Assembly (NCBI RefSeq): GCF_001704635.1
Contig: NZ_MAXF01000156.1
Coordinates: 1 to 64,000 of the forward strand
Direction of reading: 5' to 3'
From: Streptomyces sparsogenes
GTDB taxonomy: Bacteria; Actinomycetota; Actinomycetes; Streptomycetales; Streptomycetaceae
Length of the DNA stretch: 64,000 nucleotides
Each line of letters opens with the position of its first letter. Position 1 is the stretch's first letter. The notes below the pieces were generated by a model that worked only from the letters and a program-made list of their open reading frames with translations, made no database searches and had not been told where the DNA came from. This document shows, in pieces, positions 53,712 to 62,942 of this stretch. The translations under genes were made by a program, and so were the position numbers.

Positions 53712-53936
53712 TCAGTGGTCGCGGGCCGCCATCTCGCACGGGCGGGGGTGGTTGGCGGCCGTCTCGGCCCGGCGGGTGCGGTCGGCCGTTGTCTCCGTCT
53801 CCGCCTGGCGGATGAGGTCGGGTCCGGTGCGCACCACCCACGTCCCCGGCAAGGTGCCGTACAGGACGAAGGAGACATAGGTCGCCACGCGGGCGGCTCG
53901 CAGGGCACGTTCCACACCGACCAGCGTAACGAACAT
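53712..53936 (-). pseudogene. MFS transporter N-terminal stub
   Basis: 74 codons: VERALRAARVATYVSFVLYG, TLPGTWVV is the first helix of an MFS protein of the kind often found next to DeoR regulators. After TWVVRTGPD the similarity stops and the frame ends in non-helical text. It is divergent from the DeoR gene with its promoter side intact, so it is the beheaded former target. Confidence 0.5.
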
Positions 53937-53959
53937 TTCGAGCGTTTGGAGACTACGCA

Positions 53960-53975
53960 AACGAACAGATTCGTT
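53960..53975. promoter_or_regulatory. Probable DeoR operator
   Basis: AACGAACAGATTCGTT is a perfect 6-bp inverted repeat with a 4-base centre. Further CGAACA and TGTTCA words lie on both sides in the 69-bp intergenic region before deoR. Confidence 0.55.
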
Positions 53976-54005
53976 GTTCATTTCACGGTGGTGTTCAATC
54001 GCGGT

Positions 54006-54767
54006 ATGAGCAACGCAGACCGGCACGGGCTGATCGCGAAGGTCGTCAGGGACTCCGGGGGTGCCACGGTCCAGGAACTCGCGGAGCTGACCGGCGCCTC
54101 GGAGATGACCATCCGGCGCGACCTCGACACCCTCGCCGCCCAGGGCGTCCTCGAACGCGTCCGCGGCGGGGCGCGCACCTTGCTGCTCCGGGGCGAGGAG
54201 CCCCCGTTCGCGCTGCGCGCCCGCGAGGCGATCGACGCCAAACACCGGATCGCCGCCGCCGTCTCCGCACTCGTCGCCGACGGCGAGACCGTCCTGCTGG
54301 ACAGCGGCACCACCTGTCTGGAGGTGGCCCGGCTCCTGCGCGAGCGGCCCGTCACCGTGATGCCCCTGTCCCTGCAGGCCATCCACCTGCTCGCCGAGAC
54401 TCCCGGCCCGGCCACCCTGGTCGTGCCCGGCGGCCAGCCCCGCGTCGCCGAGGGGGCCCTCACCGGCCCCCTCACCCTCGCCTCCCTGGCCGCTCTGCGC
54501 TTCGACACCGCCGTCGTCGGCTGCTGCGGGCTGACCGCGGCCGACGGCCTGACCGCCTACGACCTCGACGACGCCGCGGTGAAGAAGGCGGGCATCGCCT
54601 CCGCCCGCCGTGTCATCGCCGCCGCCGACGGCAGCAAGCTCGGCCACACCGCCTACGCCTACGTCGGCCCCGCCGCCCTCGTGCACACTCTCGTCACCGA
54701 CGCCTCCGCGGCCGCCGACGAGGTCACCGCACTCGAAGCCGGCGGAACCGTCGTCCGGACCGTGTGA
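54006..54767 (+). CDS. DeoR/GlpR-family regulator
   Basis: 253 residues. HTH: GGATVQELAELTGASEMTIR, RDLDTLAAQGVLERVRGGAR. The DeoR C-terminal sensor carries LVADGETVLLDSGTTCLEVA (phosphosugar-binding GTT), FDTAVVGCCGLTAADGLTAY, VKKAGIASARRVIAAADGSK and LGHTAYAYV. It senses a phosphorylated sugar. The divergent MFS gene is now a stub, so its present regulon may be only itself or distant genes. Confidence 0.87.
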   Translation: MSNADRHGLIAKVVRDSGGATVQELAELTGASEMTIRRDLDTLAAQGVLERVRGGARTLLLRGEEPPFALRAREAIDAKHRIAAAVSALVADGETVLLDSGTTCLEVARLLRERPVTVMPLSLQAIHLLAETPGPATLVVPGGQPRVAEGALTGPLTLASLAALRFDTAVVGCCGLTAADGLTAYDLDDAAVKKAGIASARRVIAAADGSKLGHTAYAYVGPAALVHTLVTDASAAADEVTALEAGGTVVRTV

Positions 54768-54795
54768 GAGACCGGCACGGCTCGCTCAGAAGGGT

Positions 54796-56376
54796 TCACC
54801 CTGCCGACGTCCGTATGAACGAGGCGGCCCTCTCGCCAATCATGATGGCGGGGGCGTTGGTGTTCCCGGTGACGAGGGTCGGCATGATCGACGTGTCCGC
54901 CACGCGGACGTTCTCCAGCCCGCGCACCCGGAGTTCGTGGTCGACGACCTTGCCCATCATGCAGGTGCCCGACGGGTGGTAGAAGGAGAACGACTGCGTG
55001 CGGATGAAGTCGTCGATGTCCTGGTCGCTGTCCGACAGCGGGGCGAGTCCGGCGTCAGCGGCCCCGCGCAGGTCCGACCGCAGCAGGGCCGTCAACCGCT
55101 GTTCACGGGCGATGCGCATGCACAGACGGACGCCCTCCCGCAGCCGCCGCCGGTCGTCGGGGTCGTCGAGGTAGTTGTGGAAGATGCGCGGCTTGGCGTA
55201 CGGGTGGGAGTGCCGCAGCCGCACCGAGCCACGGCTCGCGGGCCGGGCGACGTAGGGCCCGAACGACATTCCGGGCTCGAGAGGCGCGGCGAGACCTTCC
55301 TCGCGGACGATCCCCAGCGCGGCGTGGACCTGGATGTCCGGGGCAGGGACGTCGTCGCTGGAGCTGAAGAAGCCGCCGGTCTCGTTCCAGGCCATCGGGC
55401 CGGTGCCCTGCCGGCGCAGCAGCTGTTCCTGCGCGGAGGTGTCCGGTCCCAGGAGCGGCTCGGTGTCGCTGAAGAAGCTGATGAAGCACCCGGTGTGGTC
55501 CTGCATGTTCCTGCCGACGTCCGGCAGATCGTGCAGGGGGGTGATCCCGCCCGCGGAGAGTTCGTCGGCCGGCCCGACACCGGACTGGAGAAGCAGGTGG
55601 GGCGAGTTGTAGGCCCCGAGGGACAGCACGATCTCACGGTCGACATGGATCGTCCGGACGGTTCCGAGGTGGTCGACCTCCAGGCCGGCGGCCCGCGAGT
55701 CGTCGAAGCTCAGGCGCAGGGCGGTCGTCGAGGGAAGCACGGTGAGGTTCGGACGACCCGCGGCCGGCTCCAGGAACGCGATCGCGCTGCTGCACCTCAG
55801 GCCGTTACGCTGCGTGACCTGATGGTAGCCCACACCCTCCTGCTCGGCCCCGTTGAAGTCCGAGTTGTACTTGTATCCCGCGTCCTGAGCCGCCTCGACC
55901 CATGCCGTCAGCAGCGGGTGGACGGAGCGGGGGTTGCTGACGGTGAGGGGGCCGCCGACGCCGTGAAAGTCGTCGGCCCCGCGCTCGTTGTCCTCGGACT
56001 TCTTGAAGAACGGCAGGACGTCGTCGTACCCCCAGCCCGGGTTGCCGAGCCGCTCCCACGTGTCGTAGTCGTAGCGGTGCCCGCGCACGTACAGCATGGT
56101 GTTCATCGAGCTGGTGCCGCCGATCGCGCGGCCGCGGGGCAGGTAGGCGCGGCGACCCGCGAGCTGCGGCTCGGGTTCCGTCTCGAAGTCCCAGTCAAAC
56201 GCTGTCTTCATCTGCTGCGAGAAGAGCGCGGGGATCTCGAAGAGGCGGCCCCGGGCCGGCGGTCCTGCCTCGATCAGCGCGACCGTGACATCCGGATCCT
56301 CGGACAGCCGGGCCGCCACCGCGCAGCCGGCCGATCCGGCCCCGACGACGACGTAGTCGTACGATTCCCTGTCCAT
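54796..56376 (-). CDS. GMC oxidoreductase (choline dehydrogenase-like)
   Basis: 526 residues with GGAGG 5 bases before the ATG. FAD motif YVVVGAGSAGCAVAARLSED, GMC signature 1 RGRAIGGTSSMNTMLYVRG, signature 2 GAYNSPHLLLQSGVGPADEL. Catalytic His lies in FSFYHPSGTCMMG and Asn in TGNTNAPAIMIGE. It oxidises an alcohol to the aldehyde or acid, likely with a quinone or oxygen acceptor. It is divergent from a second, unrelated-subgroup GMC gene, separated by 196 bp containing a 9-bp inverted repeat. Confidence 0.88.
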   Translation of the reverse strand: MDRESYDYVVVGAGSAGCAVAARLSEDPDVTVALIEAGPPARGRLFEIPALFSQQMKTAFDWDFETEPEPQLAGRRAYLPRGRAIGGTSSMNTMLYVRGHRYDYDTWERLGNPGWGYDDVLPFFKKSEDNERGADDFHGVGGPLTVSNPRSVHPLLTAWVEAAQDAGYKYNSDFNGAEQEGVGYHQVTQRNGLRCSSAIAFLEPAAGRPNLTVLPSTTALRLSFDDSRAAGLEVDHLGTVRTIHVDREIVLSLGAYNSPHLLLQSGVGPADELSAGGITPLHDLPDVGRNMQDHTGCFISFFSDTEPLLGPDTSAQEQLLRRQGTGPMAWNETGGFFSSSDDVPAPDIQVHAALGIVREEGLAAPLEPGMSFGPYVARPASRGSVRLRHSHPYAKPRIFHNYLDDPDDRRRLREGVRLCMRIAREQRLTALLRSDLRGAADAGLAPLSDSDQDIDDFIRTQSFSFYHPSGTCMMGKVVDHELRVRGLENVRVADTSIMPTLVTGNTNAPAIMIGERAASFIRTSAG

Positions 56377-56455
56377 TTCGCCTCCGTGGAACTCTGGTCG
56401 CCCTGGTCGGCGCGTGCCGTTCCTGGAGAGGCTAGGGACGCCGGACATGCTCAGC

Positions 56456-56508
56456 ACATGCACGAAGTGAGCGCTTATGGCGCCAGTCGTTACCCATTCC
56501 GTGCATGT
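56456..56508. promoter_or_regulatory. Inverted repeat between the two GMC genes
   Basis: ACATGCACG (56456-56464) and CGTGCATGT (56500-56508) are perfect complements 35 bases apart. One may serve each divergent promoter. They share the TGCAC core with the repeat upstream of pucR (59801-59831). Confidence 0.5.
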
Positions 56509-56572
56509 TCTGTATCCATGCCGCTGCTTAGGCTCTCTTGGAACTATTGCGGCGAAGAGGGGATCCCGACTC

Positions 56573-58156
56573 ATGTCCGACCCGGTCCGTCAGAATTACA
56601 CGCCTCCGGAGCTTCGGCCCGACGCCCTCGTCTCAGTCGGTACCGCCGAGGAGATCAGCACCGATGTCCTGGTCATCGGCTCCGGCATGGGCGGGTCCTC
56701 GCTGGCCTGGGCGCTGAAGGACTCCGGTCTCGACGTACTCGTCGTGGAACGGGGTCACTTCCTTCCACGTGAACCCGAGAACTCGCAGCCGGTCGAGATG
56801 TATATCAAGGGCCGTTACAAGAACGCGGGCTATTGGTACGACGGCAGCACCGGCAAGCCGTTCGCGCCGGGTGTCTATTACTGGGTGGGCGGGAACACCC
56901 GTTTCTACGGCGCCATGCTGCCCCGTTTCCGGCGCAGCGACTTCACCGAGGTGCAACACCACGAGGGTGTCTCGCGCGCCTGGCCCTTCGCTTACGACGA
57001 CCTGGAGCCCTTCTACACCGCCATGGAGCAGCTGCTCCAGGTGCACGGGCAGACCGGCGAGGACCCGACCGAGCCGCCGCGCTCCAAGCCCTACCCGTAT
57101 CCTGCGCTCCAGCACGAACCGGAGATCGAGCGGTTCGCCCGGTCGCTGCGCGGGCAGGGCCTGCATCCGTTCCACACACCGAACGCCCTGAACATCAGCA
57201 CGCAGGCCGACCGCGCCGCCGTGACGACCGCCGACGGCTGTCCGGACGAGACGGGCATGAAGTCCGACGCCGAGAACCGGCTCCTTCTCCCCGCGCTGCG
57301 CGACGGCGTCAGGATCCTCACGGGTGCGGAGGTCACCCGGCTGATCACCTCGCCCGACGGCCGGAAGGTCGTCGCCGCCGAGGCACGGCACGCGGGCCGG
57401 ATCATCCGTGTCAACGCCAAAACCTTCGCCCTCGCCGGAGGTGCCGTCAACTCGGCCGCGCTGCTGCTGCGTTCGGCCGACGACGCGCACCCTCAAGGGC
57501 TCGCCAACTCGTCCGGACTGCTGGGCCGCAACTACATGGTCCACAACAGCACGTTCTTCGTCGGGGTCAACCCGCTGCGGACCAACCCCACGAAGTGGCA
57601 GAAGACACTCGGCCTGAACGACTTCTACGAAGCCGGACCGGGAACACGCTTCCCGCTCGGGAATCTCCAGATGCTGGGCAAGCTGCAGGCCCCCATGCTC
57701 AAGCCCGCGCGCCCGTGGGCACCGACCTGGGCCCTGAAGTTCATGGCGGCCAGAAGCCTCGACATCTACCTGACCACCGAGGACCTCCCGTCCCGGGACA
57801 ATCGGGTCCGCGTGGACGGGGACCGCATCCTCATCGACTGGACGCCGACCAACCTCGCGCCCCACCACGAACTCGTGCGCCGGGTGACCCGGGCGGTCCG
57901 CAAGGCCGGCTATCCGCTGATCTTCACCCAGCGCATGGGGATCGAGACCAACTCCCACATGTGCGGAACGGCCGTGGCGGGTCACGACCCGGCGGAGAGC
58001 GTGCTCGATCCCCTCTGCCGCAGCCATGACGTCGACAACCTCTGGGTGACCGACTCGTCGTTCTTCCCGTCCTCCGCGGCGCTCAACCCGGCCTTGACGA
58101 TCGGGGCGAACGCCCTGCGCATCGCCCCGTCCCTCGCCAGGGCGACGAAGGGCTGA
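56573..58156 (+). CDS. GMC oxidoreductase, second subgroup
   Basis: 527 residues with GAGGGG upstream of the ATG. FAD motif DVLVIGSGMGGSSLAWALKD, VYYWVGGNTRFYGAMLPRFR, FALAGGAVNSAALLLRSADD. The catalytic region has GIETNSHMCGTAVAG (His) and SAALNPALTIGANALRIA (Asn). It lacks GMC signature 1 and resembles the gluconate-2-dehydrogenase/cholesterol-oxidase-like branch. Tail-to-tail with pucR, 20 bp apart. Confidence 0.85.
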   Translation: MSDPVRQNYTPPELRPDALVSVGTAEEISTDVLVIGSGMGGSSLAWALKDSGLDVLVVERGHFLPREPENSQPVEMYIKGRYKNAGYWYDGSTGKPFAPGVYYWVGGNTRFYGAMLPRFRRSDFTEVQHHEGVSRAWPFAYDDLEPFYTAMEQLLQVHGQTGEDPTEPPRSKPYPYPALQHEPEIERFARSLRGQGLHPFHTPNALNISTQADRAAVTTADGCPDETGMKSDAENRLLLPALRDGVRILTGAEVTRLITSPDGRKVVAAEARHAGRIIRVNAKTFALAGGAVNSAALLLRSADDAHPQGLANSSGLLGRNYMVHNSTFFVGVNPLRTNPTKWQKTLGLNDFYEAGPGTRFPLGNLQMLGKLQAPMLKPARPWAPTWALKFMAARSLDIYLTTEDLPSRDNRVRVDGDRILIDWTPTNLAPHHELVRRVTRAVRKAGYPLIFTQRMGIETNSHMCGTAVAGHDPAESVLDPLCRSHDVDNLWVTDSSFFPSSAALNPALTIGANALRIAPSLARATKG

Positions 58157-58176
58157 CGTCGTGGCGGTGAGGGCGG

Positions 58177-59784
58177 TCAGGTCCGCCGCAGCGTCGGCTT
58201 GCGCAGCAGATCGTGTCCGCGTACGGCCAGTAGCAGCCGCTGCTGGTTGCCGACCTGTGTGAGGTCGAGGCCGAGGATCTCGGAGAGCTTGTCGAGGCGG
58301 TGGTAGAGCGTGCGTCGCTGGATGAAGAGCTCCTCCGCCGCCCGGGCCTTGTTGCCACCGCAGTCGAGGAAGGTGCGCAGGGTGGGCAACAGGGGGTTCT
58401 TCACCAGGGCGTCGTGCTCGAGGAGCGGACCGAGTTCATCCTCGACGTACCGTCTGAGCTCGGGACCTTCGGAGAGCGCGACGAGGAGGCGCAGCGCGCC
58501 CAGATCGTCGAAATGACGCACCTCCGCGGTCGAGGCCGCGGCCGCGACGGACGCCGCGCTGCGGCTCTGGGACAGCGCCAGCGGAAGGACCGCCGGCTCC
58601 ACGATCCGGCTGATGCCACCCCGTATCCCGTGATCGGCCAGCAGGGTCCGCACCCGGGTGGCGTCGGCGCGGGTGGGCAGGCCCACGACCGCCACGTCGA
58701 AGTCCCCGGTGTCGCCCACGACGGCGGGCCAGCCGGCCTCCTGCAGCAGACGGGCGAGGAGGTGGTCCTTGGTGGGCTCCTCGTCCCCCGCCCAGGCCGT
58801 GACGACGATCAGGTCCCGTCCGCGCAGGTCCTGGCCGAGCGCCAGGCCGAGAGTCACGAACCGCTCTCCGGTGATGTCGCCGAGCAGAAGCCGGTTGAGC
58901 AGTGCCGTCTGACGCTGGGAGGCACGGGCGCCGCTCTCCCGCTCGCTCAGCAGCGAGATCGCCACGGCCGCGGCGGCCCGCTCCAGCGTGCGCAGTTCGG
59001 GCGGGCTCGGCCGCTGTCCGCCGTGCAGAAGGTGCAGCCAGCCCCATGACTCGCCCCGGAGCACCACGGCCTGGCGGGCGCATGGCGCGACCTCGCGGAA
59101 CGAGGCCGCCGGGGCGGTGGGGACCCCGGGGTCCTGCGCCGAGAGCGAGGGGTGGCGTTCGTGGATCGCCCGGGAGTGCGCACTCCACTGGTCCACGACC
59201 TGGTCGGCCTCCGGCGTCGCGCCCCCGTACGCCAGCATCTGATGAGCGACGTTCTCCAGCACCACAGGGTGCCCGGTGCGGCGGGCCAGTTCCCTGACCA
59301 CTCCGAGGTAGTCCTCGTCCGCCAGCAGCAGGTCCATGAACGCCTGGCTGGTGGCCTCCTCGGCGATCAGCTGCTTGACGCGCATCCCGACCAGGACCTC
59401 GTGGACCTGGGCCGAGGTCTCGACGAAGGGGATCTCGTCGGCGAGTCCTACCAGGGGCAGGCCGACCGCCTCGGCCTCCTCGATCACGGCCTCCGGCATG
59501 GAGTCGAACATGCGCCCGGCCAGTTCGACGACGAGGACGGCCGCGTGGGCGTCCGCGAGCCGTCGGATGAAAGCCCGCTGCTCGAGCGCTGTCGCGCCCA
59601 TGCCGAGGCCGGCGGTCAGCAGCATCTCCTGACCCGTGAGAAAGCGATAGATGTCCGGGATCTCACCGGTGTGCACCCAGCGCACAGGACGGTTGAGATT
59701 CCTGTCCCCGGCGTACACGCGCACGCTGGTGCGCGTGAACACCTCGAGCTCCAGGGCAGCGCGAACCGTCAGCACTTCAGCCAT
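58177..59784 (-). CDS. PucR-family transcriptional regulator
   Basis: 535 residues. The N-terminal PucR domain (residues 5-125: RNLNRPVRWVHTGEIPDIYR, FLTGQEMLLTAGLGMG), a central GGDEF-like region (about 290-420) and the C-terminal HTH_30 (FLDCGGNKARAAEELFIQRR, TLYHRLDKLSEILGLDLTQV) are all present. PucR-type activators respond to purine or nitrogen-compound catabolism. It is divergent from the HisD-like/permease/ThuA/TPP operon, which it probably controls, perhaps with the GMC genes. Confidence 0.88.
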   Translation of the reverse strand: MAEVLTVRAALELEVFTRTSVRVYAGDRNLNRPVRWVHTGEIPDIYRFLTGQEMLLTAGLGMGATALEQRAFIRRLADAHAAVLVVELAGRMFDSMPEAVIEEAEAVGLPLVGLADEIPFVETSAQVHEVLVGMRVKQLIAEEATSQAFMDLLLADEDYLGVVRELARRTGHPVVLENVAHQMLAYGGATPEADQVVDQWSAHSRAIHERHPSLSAQDPGVPTAPAASFREVAPCARQAVVLRGESWGWLHLLHGGQRPSPPELRTLERAAAAVAISLLSERESGARASQRQTALLNRLLLGDITGERFVTLGLALGQDLRGRDLIVVTAWAGDEEPTKDHLLARLLQEAGWPAVVGDTGDFDVAVVGLPTRADATRVRTLLADHGIRGGISRIVEPAVLPLALSQSRSAASVAAAASTAEVRHFDDLGALRLLVALSEGPELRRYVEDELGPLLEHDALVKNPLLPTLRTFLDCGGNKARAAEELFIQRRTLYHRLDKLSEILGLDLTQVGNQQRLLLAVRGHDLLRKPTLRRT

Positions 59785-59800
59785 GATCCACTACCTCGGT

Positions 59801-59831
59801 GTGTGCAGGATCCACGGCCAATATTGCACAC
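59801..59831. promoter_or_regulatory. Inverted repeat upstream of pucR
   Basis: GTGTGCA (59801-59807) and TGCACAC (59825-59831) are perfect complements 17 bases apart. They lie in the 126-bp divergent region between pucR and the HisD-like gene. Likely PucR or RNA-polymerase-overlapping operator. Confidence 0.5.
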
Positions 59832-59910
59832 CCTGTGCCTGTCATCCCACTCCTTGTTTCCCCAGACTTCAGGTCAAGCCCGCAGGCACAACCCCTGCAA
59901 GGAGTGCAGA

Positions 59911-61236
59911 GTGTCAGCACAACACAAGACCATCAAGGCTCCGGCCGCCGTGAAGACGGCACGGACCAGCCGTCCGGAAATCGTCGAGACCGTCGCGGAG
60001 GTGATCGCCGACGTACGGACCAACGGCGACGCCGCCGTGCGCCGCTGGTCGCGGAAGTTCGACAACTGGAGCCCGGAGTCCTACCGGCTCGGTCCCGACC
60101 AGCTCGCCTCCGTCGTCTCCTCCGTCCCGGAGACGGTCCTGGATGATCTGCGGTTCGTCCAGCAGCAGGTCCGCGGCTTCGCCCAGGCGCAGCGGGACTC
60201 GCTCACCGACTTCGAGGTGGAGACACTGCCCGGAGTGTTCCTGGGGCAGCGCAACATCCCCATCGGCGCGGCCGGCGCCTACGTCCCCGGTGGCCGCTAC
60301 CCCCTCACCGCGTCGGCCCACATGACCGTCCTGACGGCCAAGGTCGCGGGCGTCGAACGGGTCGCCGCGACGACGCCGCCGGACCGGGGCGCCCCGCCGC
60401 CCGTCAGCATCGCCGCGATGCACCTGGCCGGGGCCGACGAGATCTACGTCATGGGCGGTGTCCAGGCCGTGGCCGCCCTGGCGCTGGGCACCGAGACGAT
60501 CGACGCGGTCGACATGCTCGCCGGCCCCGGCAACGCCTACGTAGCGGAGGCCAAGCGCCAGCTGTTCGGCGAGGTCGGGATCGACCTCTTCGCCGGACCG
60601 ACGGAGGTGCTGATCGTCGCGGACGACACCGCGGACCCGTTCGTGGTGGCGACGGACCTGCTGTCCCAGGCCGAGCACGGACCCGACTCCCCGACGGTCC
60701 TCATCACGACGTCCGAGGAGGTGGGCACGCGGACCATCGCCTGGGTGGACAGGCTGCTGCCCGACCTGCCCACCGGAGACGTCGCCGGGCGGGCCTGGCG
60801 CGACCACGGCGAGGTGATCGTGGTTCCCACCCTCACCACTGCCTACGAACTCGCCGACCGGTACGCCAGTGAGCACGTCCAGATCCTCACTGCCGAGCCC
60901 CGCGAGGCCCTGCACCGAATGCGCAATTACGGCGCCCTCTTCCTTGGTGACAAGACATGTGTCGCATACGGCGACAAAGTCATCGGCACCAATCACGTAC
61001 TTCCCACCCTGGGGGCGGCCCGCTACACCGGCGGCCTCTGGGTCGGCAAGTACCTCAAGACGGTGACCTACCAGGAGATCAGGGACGCCGGGGCCAGTGC
61101 CCGGCTCGGTGAGATCTGCGGCAGGGCATCCCGCATCGAGAACTTCGAGGGACACGCGCGCTCGGGAGACGTCCGCGCCGCACGCTTCGGATCGGCCCCG
61201 CTGGGCTGGGCCGATTACGCCTTCGACCAGGCCTGA
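59911..61236 (+). CDS. Histidinol dehydrogenase-family enzyme, HpsN-like
   Basis: 441 residues from a GTG with AAGGAG 7 bases upstream. HisD fold: GAAGAYVPGGRYPLTASAHM, MGGVQAVAALALGTETIDAV, AGPGNAYVAEAKRQLFGEVG, IDLFAGPTEVLIVAD. Zn/catalytic residues are seen in LLSQAEHGPDS (Gln, His), YASEHVQI (Glu-His) and FEGHARSGD (His). The GGRYPLTASAHM form is closer to sulfopropanediol 3-dehydrogenase (HpsN) than to biosynthetic HisD. The setting with permease and TPP enzyme is catabolic. It probably oxidises an alcohol twice to a carboxylate; the substrate is not determined. Confidence 0.82.
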   Translation: MSAQHKTIKAPAAVKTARTSRPEIVETVAEVIADVRTNGDAAVRRWSRKFDNWSPESYRLGPDQLASVVSSVPETVLDDLRFVQQQVRGFAQAQRDSLTDFEVETLPGVFLGQRNIPIGAAGAYVPGGRYPLTASAHMTVLTAKVAGVERVAATTPPDRGAPPPVSIAAMHLAGADEIYVMGGVQAVAALALGTETIDAVDMLAGPGNAYVAEAKRQLFGEVGIDLFAGPTEVLIVADDTADPFVVATDLLSQAEHGPDSPTVLITTSEEVGTRTIAWVDRLLPDLPTGDVAGRAWRDHGEVIVVPTLTTAYELADRYASEHVQILTAEPREALHRMRNYGALFLGDKTCVAYGDKVIGTNHVLPTLGAARYTGGLWVGKYLKTVTYQEIRDAGASARLGEICGRASRIENFEGHARSGDVRAARFGSAPLGWADYAFDQA

Positions 61237-61331
61237 CCCGCGATGACGGACCAGGGCTTACGCCGGACCGCAGGCGCGGCGCGGCATCCGTTCGACAAGG
61301 AGCACCTCCCCCTCGACCCACGGAGATCGTC

Positions 61332-62942
61332 ATGTCAGCAACAGAGAACGAGGCGCCCACGGCGCCCGGATCCCACCGCGTCCCTCCCCCGGGCGGGACC
61401 CCAGGCCTTGACTCATCGGCCGAGGACGCGGAACTGCTCGCCGCGCTGGGCTACGAGCAGCGCTTCGACCGCAAGGTCAGTCTGTGGGCGAACTTCGCCC
61501 TCGGCTTCGTGTACCTCTCGCCCCTCGTGGGCGTCGTGTCCCTCTTCGCGGTCGGTCTGGCGACCGCCGGCGGGCCGTCCATCTTCTGGATAGCCATTGT
61601 CGGAGCGGGACAGTTCCTCGTCGCTCTGGTCTTCGGGGAGGTCGTCTCGCAGTTCCCGCTCGCCGGCGGGCTCTACCAGTGGGTCCGAAGGCTCTGGAAC
61701 GGGCGCTACGCCTGGTTCAACGCGTGGACCTACATCTGCTGCATCACCATCGGCATCACCAGTACCGCGCTGTTCAGCTCGGACTTCGTGGCCAGCCTCT
61801 TCGCCGGTACCGCTGACGAGCCTGGCATCACCTCCACCCCCGCCGAGCGCCTTTGGATCGCGATCGGCATGACCGTCCTCTGTCTGGTCTGCAACTGCTT
61901 CGGCACCAGGACACTGGCCCTGATCTCCAAGATCGGGCTCGCCGCGGAGCTGATCGGCATCGTTCTCGTGGGCCTGTACCTGCTGATCTTCGAGCGGCAC
62001 AACTCCTTCTCGATCTTCTTCGAGACCAGCAGCTCCAACCACGACAACTACTTCATGGCCTTCATCGCCGCCTCACTCGTCGGGCTGTTCCTCTTCTACG
62101 GCTTCGAGGCATGCGGCGAGATCGCCGAAGAGGTCCCCAACCCCTCCCGCAGCATCCCCCGCGCCATGCAGCTGACCGTGGCGGTCGGCGGAGCGGCCGC
62201 GCTCTTCGCGTTCGTCGGCTACGCGCTCGCCGCCCCCGACCTGCCCTCGATCCTCTCGGGCAAGGACGCCAACCCGATCCCGTCGATCCTGCAGAGCTCG
62301 GTCGGCACCGTGGGCACGAAAGCGGTGCTCATGGTCACCATCACGTCCTTCATCGCGGGCGTCATGAGCCAGCAGGCCGCCGCGAGCCGGATCGTCTTCT
62401 CCTTCGCCCGCGACGACATGTTCCCGGGCTCCCGGGTCTTCTCGCAGATCTCCCGCAAGCACCGTGTCCCCCTGAACGCACTGCTGGCCGTGAACGTCGT
62501 TCCGCTGCTGATCTTCGTGTTCGTGTTCTACTCGCCCGATTCGCTTACCAAGATCGTGGCCTTCCAGGTGCTGGCCGGATACGCGGCCTTCCTGATGGTC
62601 GTACTCGCCGCGCTGCGGATGCGCCTGAAGGGCTGGCGTCCTGCCGGAGCCTGGACCCTCGGCCGCTGGGGACTCGTGGTCAACGTGGCGGCCCTGGCCT
62701 ACGGCATCCTGGGAATGGTTCTGCTGGCCTGGCCCGCCGGCGACGCCGGAACCCCGCTCCTGGACCGGTGGATCGCGCTGATCGGCTTCCTCGTCGTCTC
62801 GGCCGTGGGTCTCGTCTACTTGCTGGCCGCGAAGCCGGAGCGCAAGTCCACCGCGCCGGAAGGCGACGCCCTGGAGATCGCCGAGCAACTGCGCGCCCGC
62901 GCCGCTGCCCTCGCATCCACGGCCGGAGGGAAAACCGCATGA
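61332..62942 (+). CDS. APC-superfamily permease
   Basis: 536 residues with GGAGA 7 bases upstream. About 12 membrane helices after a 50-residue soluble start. APC features: FALGFVYLSPLVGVVSLFAV, GEVVSQFPLAGGLYQWVRRL, FYGFEACGEIAEEVPNPSRS, VGYALAAPDLPSILSG. It imports an amino acid, amine or similar compound. It lies 95 bp after the HisD-like gene and overlaps the ThuA-like gene by 4 bases, so it carries the pathway substrate. Confidence 0.88.
   Translation: MSATENEAPTAPGSHRVPPPGGTPGLDSSAEDAELLAALGYEQRFDRKVSLWANFALGFVYLSPLVGVVSLFAVGLATAGGPSIFWIAIVGAGQFLVALVFGEVVSQFPLAGGLYQWVRRLWNGRYAWFNAWTYICCITIGITSTALFSSDFVASLFAGTADEPGITSTPAERLWIAIGMTVLCLVCNCFGTRTLALISKIGLAAELIGIVLVGLYLLIFERHNSFSIFFETSSSNHDNYFMAFIAASLVGLFLFYGFEACGEIAEEVPNPSRSIPRAMQLTVAVGGAAALFAFVGYALAAPDLPSILSGKDANPIPSILQSSVGTVGTKAVLMVTITSFIAGVMSQQAAASRIVFSFARDDMFPGSRVFSQISRKHRVPLNALLAVNVVPLLIFVFVFYSPDSLTKIVAFQVLAGYAAFLMVVLAALRMRLKGWRPAGAWTLGRWGLVVNVAALAYGILGMVLLAWPAGDAGTPLLDRWIALIGFLVVSAVGLVYLLAAKPERKSTAPEGDALEIAEQLRARAAALASTAGGKTA

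Noticed and set aside
56633..58027. 464-codon minus-strand frame over the second GMC gene
   Set aside because: It is the complement of a gene with clear FAD and catalytic motifs, and has no start signal.
59914..61155. 413-codon minus-strand frame over the HisD-like gene
   Set aside because: It is Gly/Val/Asp-rich shadow text. The sense gene has all expected HisD motifs.
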